Part shown: piece after piece, positions 35,002 through 43,871 of the stretch
Layout: each line of letters begins with the position of its first letter
How positions within the stretch are numbered: position 1 is the stretch's first letter
Origin: Vannielia litorea
Lineage (GTDB): Bacteria; Pseudomonadota; Alphaproteobacteria; Rhodobacterales; Rhodobacteraceae
Reading direction: 5' to 3'
Length of the DNA: 64,000 nucleotides
NCBI RefSeq assembly: GCF_900142295.1
Contig: NZ_FSRL01000001.1
Span: forward strand, 2,232,001-2,296,000
The notes under the pieces: model-generated
What the model saw: only the letters and a program-made list of their open reading frames with translations
Told to the model about the DNA's origin: nothing
Databases searched by the model: none
Program-made: the position numbers and the translations under genes

Positions 35002-35441
35002 CAGTCGCCGGTGTTTTCCATCGAGGCCCAGGGCTCCTGCTTTGGCAGCGCGTCGCCCTCCTGGATCAGTTCGACCGAGATGTTGTCGGGCGACTTGACG
35101 AAGGCCATGCGGCCATCGCGCGGGGGGCGGTTGATGGTGACGCCCTTGTCCATCAGCTTCTGGCAGGTCGCGTAGATGTCGTCGACCCGGTAGGCGAGGT
35201 GGCCCCAGGCGCGGCCGGTCTTGTACGTCTCGTCGCTGCCCCAGTTGTAGGTCAGCTCCAGTTCCGGGGCGCGGTTGGCCTCGGCGCTGGCCTTGTCCTT
35301 CGGCGCGGCGAGGAAGATGAGGGTGAACTTGCCGGCCTCATTGTCGACCCTGCGAATTTCCTCGAGCCCGAACTTGTTGACCCAGAAGTCGAGGCTTTCG
35401 TCGACATCGGTGATCCGAACCATGGTGTGTACGTAGCGCAT
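34998..35441 (-). CDS. gloA: Lactoylglutathione lyase (glyoxalase I, VOC family)
   Basis: A 147-residue VOC protein: HTMVRITDVDESLDFWVNKFGL, an ELELTYNWGSDETYKTGRAWGHLAYRVDDIY segment with the metal-binding Glu and His, and SPDNISVELIQ near the end. It isomerises the methylglyoxal-glutathione adduct. It is the first gene of the three-gene gloA-photolyase-aldehyde dehydrogenase chain. Confidence 0.9.
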   Translation of the reverse strand: MRYVHTMVRITDVDESLDFWVNKFGLEEIRRVDNEAGKFTLIFLAAPKDKASAEANRAPELELTYNWGSDETYKTGRAWGHLAYRVDDIYATCQKLMDKGVTINRPPRDGRMAFVKSPDNISVELIQEGDALPKQEPWASMENTGDW

Positions 35442-35495
35442 CTGTGCCCCTCCGTTTGCATTGGGGCAGGATGATAGGGCGCGCGCAGGAAACGG

Positions 35496-35915
35496 CTAGG
35501 GGATCAGCACCTGTTTGCGGGGGATGACCGACTCCGAGAGCGCGCCATCGTCATACATCATCCGAATGGTCACCGTTTCAACCGACCTAGCCGGGGCGGT
35601 GACCAGCGGGGTCGGGTCCCCATCCACCATCACGTTGGGATTGGAGAACTCGGTGTGGCACTTGGGCATCTCGAGCGCACGTGTGGGCGGTTCGTCATTG
35701 AAGCCGAACTGCACCGCCTGAACGCCGCAACGCCAAGAGACGATGGGCGTGAAGAACACATAGTCCTCATCGCCCTCGACGCGGATTGCGATCCACTTGT
35801 CCTTGATCGACTCGAGGATCGGGCGAACCTCGGCGGCTGTCGTGAAGTTTTCGGCAGGGGCTGCGAGAGGAGCGGCGGCGAGCAGGGCTGCGCCGGCAAT
35901 ATGGCGGAAAGTCAT
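35496..35915 (-). CDS. Hypothetical secreted protein (139 residues)
   Basis: A signal peptide (MTFRHIAGAALLAAAPLAAPAE) is followed by about 118 residues with two Cys (WRCGVQAV and MPKCHTEF) that could form a disulfide, and a beta-rich pattern. I do not recognise the family. It is divergent from the glycosyltransferase-like gene, with about 70 bp between starts. Confidence 0.65.
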   Translation of the reverse strand: MTFRHIAGAALLAAAPLAAPAENFTTAAEVRPILESIKDKWIAIRVEGDEDYVFFTPIVSWRCGVQAVQFGFNDEPPTRALEMPKCHTEFSNPNVMVDGDPTPLVTAPARSVETVTIRMMYDDGALSESVIPRKQVLIP

Positions 35916-35984
35916 TGGGGTTTTCCCTTTTCGATAAATGGTCTTTTGCTATGGTGGCCCCGAAAATGCGGGGTCTGGAGCAGT

Positions 35985-36989
35985 ATGGCCGCGAAACCCA
36001 GGAAATCAAAGCCTTTCAACATCGTCGTGGTCGCCCAGGGCGGCAGGCTGCAGTATGAGGCGGCGCTCTTCGCGGCTTCGCTGCGGCACTTCGACGAGGG
36101 CTTCAAGGGCCGCCTGTTCGTGGCAGAGCCCCAGCCCGGTCCAAGGTGGAGCAAGGACCCGAGGGTCGACTCGGGCCCGGTGCGCAAGCTGTTCGATGAA
36201 CTGGGAGCCGAGCTGCTGCCCTTCGAGAGCCGGCACTTCGGGGAGAGCTATCCGCACGGCAACAAGATCGAGGCCCTGAGGGAACTGCCCAAGGGCGAGC
36301 CTTTCGTGTTCTTCGACAGCGACACGCTGGTGACCGGCAAGCTCTCTGCCCTGCCCTTCGACTTCAATCGCCCGTCGGCGTCGATGCGGCGCGAGGGCAC
36401 CTGGCCCGAGGTGCCGCTGTACGGACCGGGCTACGCGGGCATCTGGAAGAGCCTCTACGACAAGTTCGGCCTCGACTTCGAGAGCAGCCTCGATACGAGC
36501 CAGCCCGACGAGTATTGGCGGCGCTATCTCTACTTCAATGCAGGCTGGTTCTTCGGTTCATGCGGGCCGAGCTTCGGCGAGAGGTTCGAGGAATACGCCC
36601 GTGCGATCCGGGACGACCCGCCGGATGCGCTGGCCTGTCAGGAACTCGACCCCTGGCTCGACCAGGTGGCATTGCCGCTGGTCATCCACTCCTTTGGCGG
36701 AGGCCGGCCGGGGCCCGACCTCGACGGGCTCGATGGCGATGTGACCTGCCACTGGAGGCTCATGTCGCTGCTCTATGCCCGCGAACACGACCGGGTGGTG
36801 GAGGCGCTGGCCGAAGTGACCGCGCCCAATCGGGTGAAAAAGGTGCTGAAGGAATATGAGCCGTTCAAGCGGCTGATCTTCCAGAAGAAGGGCGAGAAGG
36901 CACGGGCGCTCTTCGATCGGGCGCGGCTGCCCCGGAAGGAGCAGGCGATCCGCAATGCCCTGAAGCGCGAGAACCTCTGGATGAGGTGA
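35985..36989 (+). CDS. Glycosyltransferase-like hypothetical protein
   Basis: A 334-residue protein without signal peptide. It opens with a beta strand (FNIVVVAQGGRLQYEAALFAASL) and carries FVFFDSDTLVTGKL near residue 110, which looks like the DxD nucleotide-sugar metal motif of GT-A enzymes, then YFNAGWFFGSCGPSF and a CHWRLMSLLY segment. Neighbours give no pathway. The start is set at ATG 35985, with CTGGAGCAGT upstream. The fold is inferred from motifs only. Confidence 0.6.
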   Translation: MAAKPRKSKPFNIVVVAQGGRLQYEAALFAASLRHFDEGFKGRLFVAEPQPGPRWSKDPRVDSGPVRKLFDELGAELLPFESRHFGESYPHGNKIEALRELPKGEPFVFFDSDTLVTGKLSALPFDFNRPSASMRREGTWPEVPLYGPGYAGIWKSLYDKFGLDFESSLDTSQPDEYWRRYLYFNAGWFFGSCGPSFGERFEEYARAIRDDPPDALACQELDPWLDQVALPLVIHSFGGGRPGPDLDGLDGDVTCHWRLMSLLYAREHDRVVEALAEVTAPNRVKKVLKEYEPFKRLIFQKKGEKARALFDRARLPRKEQAIRNALKRENLWMR

Positions 36990-37013
36990 CCGCGACAGCG
37001 GGGCGCGCTGCCT

Positions 37014-37331
37014 TCATCGCCTCATCTCGACCGCGCCCAGCCGCTCGGCCCAGACCGCCCGTGTGCTCTTGACCCGCTCCTGCCGCGCCAGCGGGCCAAG
37101 GTCGGCCGGCAGGGCCTCCAGCCGCTCGACCTGCAGCGCGCCATCATGGGCGGCCTGCAGCCGGGGAACGATGCAACTCCCCATCCGGAGCTGAAAGCGA
37201 AGCCGGTTCTCTGCCGCCGAGAGGTTGGGTGTGGCCCCTACCCAGACCTCGCCTCCGGTGCGGACAGAATAGATGACCCACTGGTCAGGGCGCTCCTTGG
37301 CGGCGCTCCGGGCGGCGCGTTTGTCGATCAT
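37014..37331 (-). CDS. GIY-YIG nuclease-like small protein
   Basis: A 105-residue protein resembling the GIY-YIG core: DQWVIYSVRTGGEVWVGATPNLSAAENRLRFQL. The GIY and YIG triads are replaced (VIY and WVG), and the usual catalytic Glu is not obvious, so it may be inactive. It is divergent from the DUF2239 gene and shares a 60-bp promoter gap with a large palindrome. Related small proteins are common in Rhodobacterales. Confidence 0.65.
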   Translation of the reverse strand: MIDKRAARSAAKERPDQWVIYSVRTGGEVWVGATPNLSAAENRLRFQLRMGSCIVPRLQAAHDGALQVERLEALPADLGPLARQERVKSTRAVWAERLGAVEMRR

Positions 37332-37356
37332 GGCACGAATCCTTTCGTCGGCCGGA

Positions 37357-37384
37357 TTGACATATTTTTACCCGGGTGTAAATA
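37357..37384 (+). promoter_or_regulatory. Promoter with embedded 22-bp palindrome (DUF2239 gene)
   Basis: A consensus -35 TTGACA (37357-37362), 16-bp spacer and -10 TAAATA (37379-37384) point at the DUF2239 gene, whose ATG starts only 8 bp after the -10, so the transcript is probably leaderless. A dyad TATTT-N2-ACCCGGGT-N2-AAATA (37363-37384) fills the spacer and -10, an ideal position for a repressor that would also affect the divergent GIY-YIG-like gene. Confidence 0.65.
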
Positions 37385-37391
37385 GATTGCC

Positions 37392-37892
37392 ATGGAAGAG
37401 ACATTCACCGCATTCGAGGGCTCGCGACGGGTTGCCGCCGGAAGCCGCGCCGAACTGACCGAAAGACTGATCGCGGCCGGATACCGGCCCGGCGCGCCGC
37501 TCTTGGTGTTCAGCGACCTGACCGGGCAGGAAACCGATCTGGACCTCACGGGCCGCCAGATGCCGGCAGTTCCGCGAGGGCGTGGCCGGCCCAAGCTCGG
37601 CGTTCGGGCCAAGGAGATCACCCTGTTGCCGCGCCACTGGGACTGGCTCGCCCGACAACGGGGTGGCGCCTCTGCGACCATCCGACGGCTGATCGACACC
37701 GCGATGAAGGCCCCGGATACCGGCGCCCGGCGCGATGCGGCCTTCAGGTTCTGCAACGCGATCGCGGGCGACCTGCCCGGCTTCGAGGAGGCGATGCGTG
37801 CGCTCTACGCAGGCAAGGGGTTCGCAGATGCCGTGGCGCACTGGCCACGAGACATTCGCGCCCACGCCGTCAGGCTGGCAGAACCGGGGTGA
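37392..37892 (+). CDS. DUF2239 family protein
   Basis: A 166-residue soluble protein with the DUF2239 pattern: FTAFEGSRRVAAGSRAEL, LLVFSDLTGQETDLDL, GRGRPKLGVRAKEITLLPRHWDWLARQRGGASATIRRLID and AFRFCNAIAGDLPGFEEAMRALYAG. The basic PKLGV..ITLLPRHW segment resembles ribbon/helix DNA-binding parts, but no function is known. There is no ribosome site before the ATG, fitting a leaderless transcript. Confidence 0.82.
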   Translation: MEETFTAFEGSRRVAAGSRAELTERLIAAGYRPGAPLLVFSDLTGQETDLDLTGRQMPAVPRGRGRPKLGVRAKEITLLPRHWDWLARQRGGASATIRRLIDTAMKAPDTGARRDAAFRFCNAIAGDLPGFEEAMRALYAGKGFADAVAHWPRDIRAHAVRLAEPG

Positions 37893-38129
37893 TGCCCCTC
37901 GCCCCTCCGCTCAGCGGGCGGGCAAGCCCTGGGCTCTTTGACCACGCGATGCGGCGCGGGAACGTGGCGGTGAGATGATCGAGACAACCGGCCTCTGCAG
38001 GTCCGGTTCCCGGTGCCGATGTGGGGCGCCGCATGATCTTCATGCAGCGATTTCACGCGGTCCGGATTGCCGCTGCCGGACGGCTGGCCTAGTGTCGCCG
38101 CCGACAACAGCTCCCAGGGAGAGTTTTAC
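37893..38129 (+). other. Leader region of metZ with a strong hairpin
   Basis: The 237-bp gap has no supported gene. A hairpin AACCGG-CCT-CTGC-AGG-T-CCGGTT lies at about 37986-38009, preceded by CGGTGAGATGAT. Met genes of alphaproteobacteria often carry SAM riboswitches here; the CGGTGA and CCGGC..TGCAG pieces faintly recall SAM-II, but the conserved GCUAAA is not seen. I call no riboswitch. Confidence 0.35.
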
Positions 38130-39410
38130 ATGACCTACGGTTTCGACACGCTCCAGATCCACGCCGGCGCGCGGCCCGACCCGGCAACCGGCGCGCGGCA
38201 GACCCCGATCTACCAGACCACCGCCTATGTGTTCCGCGACGCCGACCACGCCGCCGCGCTCTTCAACCTCCAGGAAGTGGGCTACATCTACTCGCGGCTG
38301 ACCAACCCCACGGTCGCGGTGCTGCAGGAGCGTATCGCCACGCTGGAAGGTGGCGCAGGGGCCGTCTGCTGCTCCTCCGGCCATGCCGCGCAGATCATGG
38401 CGCTCTTCCCGCTGATGGCGCCGGGGCGCAATGTGGTCGTGTCCACTCGGCTTTACGGCGGCACGGTGACCCAGTTCAGCCAGACCATCAAGCGCTTCGG
38501 CTGGTCGGCCAAGTTTGTCGATTTCGACGATCTGGCGGCGGTCGAGGCAGCCATCGACGACGACACGCGGGCGGTGTTCTGCGAGAGCGTCGCCAACCCG
38601 GGCGGCTACATCACCGACCTGCCCGCCATCGCCGGCGTGGCCGACAAGGCCGGACTGCCCCTGATCGTCGACAACACCTCCGCCACCCCCTACCTCTGCC
38701 GTCCCATCGAACTTGGCGCCACCCTGGTGGTCCATTCGACCACCAAGTATCTCACCGGCAACGGTACCGTGACCGGCGGCGCGATTGTCGACTCGGGCAA
38801 GTTCGACTGGGCGGCCTCGGGCAAGTTCCCCTCGATGTCGGAGCCGGAGCCGGCCTACCACGGCCTCAAGTTCGCCGAGACCTTCGGGCCGCTGGCCTTC
38901 ACCTTCCATTCCATTGCCGTCGGGCTGCGTGATCTGGGCATGACGATGAACCCGCAGGCGGCCCATTACACGCTGATGGGGATCGAGACCCTGAGCCTGC
39001 GCATGGAGCGGCACGTGGCCAACGCGGTCAAGCTGGCCACGTGGCTCGAGACCAATCCGCATGTGGAGGCCGTCACCTATGCCGGCCTGCCCTCTTCGCC
39101 CTACGCGAGCCGGGTCAAGACCGTGTGCCCCAAGGGGGCCGGCGCGCTCTTCACCATCGCGCTCAAGGGCGGCTACGAGGCCTGCGTGACCTTCGTGGAC
39201 AGCCTCGAGCTGTTTTCCCACGTGGCCAACCTCGGCGACACCCGCAGCCTTGTGATCCACTCGGCGTCGACCACGCACCGTCAGCTGACGCCCGAGCAGC
39301 AGGCAGCGGCGGGTGCTGCACCGAACGTGGTCCGCATCTCCGTCGGTCTGGAAGACGCCGAAGACCTCATCGCCGATCTCGACCAGGCGCTCGCAAAAGC
39401 CCACGGCTGA
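38130..39410 (+). CDS. metZ: O-acetylhomoserine/O-succinylhomoserine sulfhydrylase (PLP-dependent)
   Basis: A 426-residue Cys/Met metabolism PLP enzyme making homocysteine from acylated homoserine and sulfide. It shows FDTLQIHAGARPDPATGARQTPIYQTTAY, YSRLTNPT, the PLP lysine in VVHSTTKYLTGNG, and NLGDTRSLVIHSASTTHRQL. Its length (about 430) is typical of the MetY/O-acetylhomoserine aminocarboxypropyltransferase class, so metY is an alternative symbol. AGGGAGAG precedes the start; a terminator follows at 39474. Confidence 0.88.
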   Translation: MTYGFDTLQIHAGARPDPATGARQTPIYQTTAYVFRDADHAAALFNLQEVGYIYSRLTNPTVAVLQERIATLEGGAGAVCCSSGHAAQIMALFPLMAPGRNVVVSTRLYGGTVTQFSQTIKRFGWSAKFVDFDDLAAVEAAIDDDTRAVFCESVANPGGYITDLPAIAGVADKAGLPLIVDNTSATPYLCRPIELGATLVVHSTTKYLTGNGTVTGGAIVDSGKFDWAASGKFPSMSEPEPAYHGLKFAETFGPLAFTFHSIAVGLRDLGMTMNPQAAHYTLMGIETLSLRMERHVANAVKLATWLETNPHVEAVTYAGLPSSPYASRVKTVCPKGAGALFTIALKGGYEACVTFVDSLELFSHVANLGDTRSLVIHSASTTHRQLTPEQQAAAGAAPNVVRISVGLEDAEDLIADLDQALAKAHG

Positions 39411-39473
39411 CGGCGGTTTTCCGCTCGCACAGGGCTTGCAGTTTCACGACATTGTCAGCCCTCAAGTCCTTGC

Positions 39474-39502
39474 AATCCGGCCCCTTCGCGGGCCGGATTT
39501 TT
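39474..39502 (+). terminator. Rho-independent terminator after metZ
   Basis: The stem AATCCGGCCC / GGGCCGGATT with a short CTTCGC loop is followed by TTTTTC. It is 64 bp downstream of the metZ stop and ends its transcript before the next plus-strand gene. Confidence 0.8.
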
Positions 39503-39650
39503 CGTTTCCGAACAAGGGGGTTCGAGCCCCGCTTGAGGCGTAGCCCGGGGGATTGCGAAAAATTGAAAACCTGACGTTAAGCCTGTATAGACTAGGGCAG
39601 TTTCATGCGGGTACTCCGGTACCTGCCACCATTTGCCGGAACCGCTCTGG

Positions 39651-42600
39651 ATGACGCCTGAATTTGCCCTCGACCTCAGCCATGACGGTATCACGCTGCT
39701 GCGGCGCGCAGATGACGGATGGCGGCGCGTGGGAGCGGTCGCGCTGGATGCAGACAGGCTGATCGACGATCTCGCCGCGCTGCGCGAAAAGGCCGGCGAC
39801 AGGCTGCGCAGCAAGCTGGTGATCCCGAACAGCCAGATCCTTTACACAAGCTGCCCCGCCAGCGGAAAGGACGCGCTGGCTGATGAGGTGCGGGTGCGTG
39901 CAGCGCTCGTCGGGGCAACGCCCTACGACGTGTCCGAGCTCGTGTTCGACTGGGAATCCGATGGCGAGACCCTGCAGATCGCCGTGGTCGCCCGCGAGAC
40001 GCTGGAGGAAGCACGCGCTTTCGCCTCCGAGCATGGCTTCGGCCCCGTGGGCTATGTTGCGGTGCCGCCGCGCGGCGCCTTCCTCCGCGAGCCATTCTTC
40101 GGCCCGGTCGATCGCGGCCCGGGCGCAGGCCAGACGATGCTGGCCGAGGCAGAGCCGATCGACATCGTGGGCGATTGGGAACCGGCGGATGACGCACCGC
40201 TGGCCGCTCCGGCTCAGCCGGAAGCGGACGAGCCTGCACTCCGGCCGGGCGCTGAAGCCGAGGTCAACGAAGATCGGCAAGAGGCCTCTGAGGCAGAGAC
40301 CCAGGCTGCCGCACAAGATGAGGCCCCCGGGGCAGCTCCCGCGCCGGAGAGCCAGGCGGAGGCCCCCGGCGCAGACGCCGCTTCCGAGATCGTCGCCGAG
40401 GCAATGCCAGTCGACGGCCCCGCTGACGCGGCACCGGAAGACCTGACAACTGAGGTTGCCACGAGCCCGGAGGAGGAGGCAGAGGCAGAGGTTATCCAGG
40501 CCGAAAATCTGCCCTCTGCGGAAGATGAAACGCCGGGAGCTCCCGACACGGCGCAAGCCCCAGAGCCCGGCGCGCCCCCGGCCAACGTTTCGTCCGACCT
40601 CGCAGATACGCAGGCCATGGCGCCCGAACCTGCCGAGGATGACGCCGTGGAGGCGGCCGCCCCGGACGAAACCGAAGACCAGCCAGAAGCTGCGTCGATG
40701 CCGGCTTTCAGCTCGATCCGGACCACTGCGGCCGCGGGCAATGCGCCCCGCCTCGGAGCTGCGACGGACCTTTCCGCACCGGCCCCGGCGCGCAAACTCG
40801 GCGGCGCACAGCGCAAGGAAACGCCCCCGTCTCCCGCGACGCGGATCGCCAAGGACCGCCCTGCCGAAACAACCGCCCCCGAGCTGGCGACGGCTGCGCC
40901 CGCGCAGAGCACGCCAGCGCCGAAATCCGCCAAGCCCGCGCCTGCCGCGATCGACCCCGAGATCGCCCCGCAGTCCGACAACCCGCGCAGCACCGCCGCG
41001 CTCTCCTCCTTCCGGACCAAGGTGCCCGGTCTGCGCCGTGCCGGGACCAAACCCGCACTGACACCCGAGATCATCTCCGCCCCCCTGCCTCGCCCCGCGC
41101 CGGAGGACCTGCCCGCACGCGTGTCACAGGAGGCAACGGCGGGCGATTTCACCATTTTCGGAGCACGCGGCAAGGCAAAGACGGCTGCGAAGAAGGGCTT
41201 TCCCATCGGCCTGACCCTGGGCCTCCTGCTTTTCCTCGGGGTCCTGGGCCTGTGGTCCAAACTGTTTCTCGCCAGCGACGAGACCGCAACGCAGGACTCG
41301 CCCGTGCTGGCAGAGCAGAGCGTCGCCAGCGCGGTGCCGCTTCTGGGAGGCGACGGTGCCCTGACCCGGTCCATCACCTTTTCCGAAACCGGCACCAGCG
41401 GGGCAACGACCGAGCCGGGCGGCGACGCGGCGCTGGCCGACGCGCTGCAGGCGCCAACCGAGGCCGACCCGGCAATGTCCGGCGACGCGCAGGTGGCCAG
41501 CCTGGCGGACGATCCGTTCTCGGCCCTTCCCGAGGAAGAGGCCCGCATTTCCGAGCCGATGCTCGAAAACCCGCCCCTCCCCGAGATCGACGCCGATGCC
41601 GAGCCCGCCGATGCCGACGAACTGGCCGACATGGAGCCCGAACCCGAGGCCAATCCGGCCGAGCGCCTGACACCGGCAGAGGCCCAGGCCGCCTATGCCG
41701 AGAGCGGGATCTGGCAGCAGGCCCCGGAACCCGCCGCGCTGCCCGTGGAGGACAGCACCGACGATATCTACATCGCCTCCATCGACCCTGGCGTCACCCC
41801 CCACGACGCGGTGGCCCTGCCTCGCGCCGAAACCGGGGGCGGCAGCGATGTCGCGCCGGATCGCCAGGCAAGCCCGATGCCGCCCGGCCAGGAGTTCGAG
41901 TTCGATGCCGATGGGTCGATCCGTCCCACCGAAGAAGGCGTTGTAACCGCCGACGGGATAACGCTCTATGCCGGGCGCCCCCCCGTGGTGCCACGTCCGC
42001 GCGCCGCAACGGCCCCGGAAGTCGCTGCCGAGACTGAAGCCGACCCGGAGGCAAACGCTGAAGCCGACAGCACGCTGGCCGGTGTGCGCCCGCGATCCCG
42101 TCCGGCAGGGCTCGTCGAGGAAAACGAGAAGACGCAACTGGGAGGTCGCACCCGGGCCGAAATGGCCGGCCTGAGGCCGCGCCAGCGTCCGCAGTCCCTT
42201 CAGGATCAGGCCGAGGCCGCACGTCAGGCAGCCATCGAGGCCGCAGTCGTCTCCAGCGAGGCTGAATCCGCCGATCTTGCCGAGGATGAGCAGCGCGCCG
42301 CTGCAGAGGCCGCCGCCCGCGCCGAGGCCGAACTCCAGAGCGCCTCGCGTCTCGCCGTCGCGTCTTCCCGCACCCCCGCTGCACGGCCCCGCGGCTTTGA
42401 TGGCAAGGTCGCCTCGGCCCGCAAGCAGGCCGAAGCAGAGGCCGAGGCGCAGGCGCGCGCCGCAGCTGCAGCCGCAGCCCGCTCCACGGCCAGTGCGAGC
42501 AACGACACCGAGTCCGATGCGGGCGAGGAAGAGACCGCAACCGCAGCCGTTGTCCTGCCCCGCAACCAGAAGGTCGCGCCGTCCGTGCCGTCCAGCGCCT

Positions 42601-42836
42601 CGGTGGCAAAGGCCGCGACCGAGCGCAACGCGCTAAAGCTGCGCGACATCAACCTGATCGGGGTCTTCGGGTCACCCTCGCAACGCCGCGCCCTCGTGCG
42701 CCTGCCTTCGGGCCGGCTTATCAAGGTCAAGGCCGGGGATCGTCTCGATGGCGGCAAGGTGGCCGTCATCGGCGAGCATGATCTGCGCTACGTGAAGCGC
42801 GGCAAGAACATCACCCTGTCGATGCCCCAGGGCTGA
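39651..42836 (+). CDS. Large single-span membrane protein with GspL/PilM-like and GspC/PilP-like ends
   Basis: A 1061-residue protein. Residues 1-160 look like the cytoplasmic actin-like part of GspL/PilM ([53 protein letters not shown]). Residues 180-500 are low-complexity Ala/Glu/Pro. A single membrane helix lies at about 516-540 ([19 protein letters not shown]). Another Ala/Glu-rich periplasmic region follows, and the last 65 residues ([40 protein letters not shown]) resemble the GspC/PilP homology domain. Function unknown. An upstream in-frame TTG (39633) is possible. Confidence 0.7.
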   Translation: MTPEFALDLSHDGITLLRRADDGWRRVGAVALDADRLIDDLAALREKAGDRLRSKLVIPNSQILYTSCPASGKDALADEVRVRAALVGATPYDVSELVFDWESDGETLQIAVVARETLEEARAFASEHGFGPVGYVAVPPRGAFLREPFFGPVDRGPGAGQTMLAEAEPIDIVGDWEPADDAPLAAPAQPEADEPALRPGAEAEVNEDRQEASEAETQAAAQDEAPGAAPAPESQAEAPGADAASEIVAEAMPVDGPADAAPEDLTTEVATSPEEEAEAEVIQAENLPSAEDETPGAPDTAQAPEPGAPPANVSSDLADTQAMAPEPAEDDAVEAAAPDETEDQPEAASMPAFSSIRTTAAAGNAPRLGAATDLSAPAPARKLGGAQRKETPPSPATRIAKDRPAETTAPELATAAPAQSTPAPKSAKPAPAAIDPEIAPQSDNPRSTAALSSFRTKVPGLRRAGTKPALTPEIISAPLPRPAPEDLPARVSQEATAGDFTIFGARGKAKTAAKKGFPIGLTLGLLLFLGVLGLWSKLFLASDETATQDSPVLAEQSVASAVPLLGGDGALTRSITFSETGTSGATTEPGGDAALADALQAPTEADPAMSGDAQVASLADDPFSALPEEEARISEPMLENPPLPEIDADAEPADADELADMEPEPEANPAERLTPAEAQAAYAESGIWQQAPEPAALPVEDSTDDIYIASIDPGVTPHDAVALPRAETGGGSDVAPDRQASPMPPGQEFEFDADGSIRPTEEGVVTADGITLYAGRPPVVPRPRAATAPEVAAETEADPEANAEADSTLAGVRPRSRPAGLVEENEKTQLGGRTRAEMAGLRPRQRPQSLQDQAEAARQAAIEAAVVSSEAESADLAEDEQRAAAEAAARAEAELQSASRLAVASSRTPAARPRGFDGKVASARKQAEAEAEAQARAAAAAAARSTASASNDTESDAGEEETATAAVVLPRNQKVAPSVPSSASVAKAATERNALKLRDINLIGVFGSPSQRRALVRLPSGRLIKVKAGDRLDGGKVAVIGEHDLRYVKRGKNITLSMPQG

Positions 42837-42961
42837 TCGGCCCTGCCCCACTGCAACCCCGCGCCGCCCCTCCTTGCCCCGGCCGACACCGCGCCTCTGG
42901 CGGTTTGACATCTCCGGTCGTCCGGTGTTCCTGTGGCCGCGACCCGGAACAGGAGAGCGGC

Positions 42962-43780
42962 ATGAAAACGGTAGACGTGAACGGCGTGTCGATTGCAAAC
43001 GACCGGCCCTTCGCACTGCTCGCGGGGCCCTGCCAGTTGGAGTCTCTCGATCATGCCAGGATGTTGGCCGAGCAGATCGGCCGCGCGGCAACCGAACGGG
43101 GCATCCCCTTCATCTTCAAGGCCAGCTACGACAAGGCCAACCGCACATCGCTTTCGGGCAAGCGTGGCCTCGGCATCGAGCAGGGGCTGGAGATATTGGC
43201 CACGGTGCGCGAGGAGTTCGGCTGCCCGGTGGTGACCGATGTGCACGACGTTGAGCAGGCGCAGCGCGCGGGCGAGGTTGTCGACATCCTCCAGATCCCC
43301 GCCTTCCTGTGCCGCCAGACCGACCTGCTGCTCGCCGCCGGAGAGACCGGCCGGGCGATCAACGTGAAGAAGGGCCAGTTTCTTGCGCCATGGGACATGG
43401 CGAATGTCGCCGAGAAAATTGCGAGCACCGGCAACGATCGGATCATGCTCTGTGAGCGGGGCACCAGCTTTGGCTACAACACGCTGGTGAGCGACTTCCG
43501 CAGCCTGCCGATCATGGCCGAGACGGGCTACCCGGTTGTGTTCGACGCGACCCACTCGGTGCAGCAGCCGGGCGGGCTTGGCGGCTCCACGGGCGGCAAG
43601 CGCGAATACGTGCCGGTGCTGGCAGCGGCGGCGATGGCGGTGGGCTGCGCGGCGGTCTTCATGGAGGTCCATGAAGACCCCGACAACGCGCCCTCGGACG
43701 GCCCGAACATGCTGAAATTGCAAGACCTGCCGGCGGTACTGGACCGCCTGAAGGCCCTGGACGCGATCACGAAGGGCTGA
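42962..43780 (+). CDS. kdsA: 3-Deoxy-8-phosphooctulonate synthase
   Basis: A 272-residue class I aldolase joining PEP and arabinose-5-phosphate to KDO-8-phosphate for the LPS core. Motifs: [64 protein letters not shown] and [18 protein letters not shown] at 42905-42910 upstream could be its -35. GGAGAGCGGC precedes the start. It stands alone, without the usual pyrG/eno neighbours. Confidence 0.95.
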   Translation: MKTVDVNGVSIANDRPFALLAGPCQLESLDHARMLAEQIGRAATERGIPFIFKASYDKANRTSLSGKRGLGIEQGLEILATVREEFGCPVVTDVHDVEQAQRAGEVVDILQIPAFLCRQTDLLLAAGETGRAINVKKGQFLAPWDMANVAEKIASTGNDRIMLCERGTSFGYNTLVSDFRSLPIMAETGYPVVFDATHSVQQPGGLGGSTGGKREYVPVLAAAAMAVGCAAVFMEVHEDPDNAPSDGPNMLKLQDLPAVLDRLKALDAITKG

Positions 43781-43871
43781 CGCGGAGGCCGCTCATCCGC
43801 CCCGCGAGGCGTCTTCGCGGCGCCCGCCCGGGGCGAGGGTGGACCGGAGGTCCTGAAGAGCCCCCACCCCG

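Noticed and set aside
39516..39530. GGGGGTTCGAGCCCC, resembling a tRNA T-arm
   Set aside because: No acceptor, anticodon or D-arm can be built around it, and no CCA follows; a chance hairpin or a very old remnant.
40214..41653. 479-residue minus-strand Ser/Ala-rich open frame
   Set aside because: It mirrors the Ala/Glu/Pro-rich linker of the plus-strand gene; low complexity on one strand creates a long open frame on the other.
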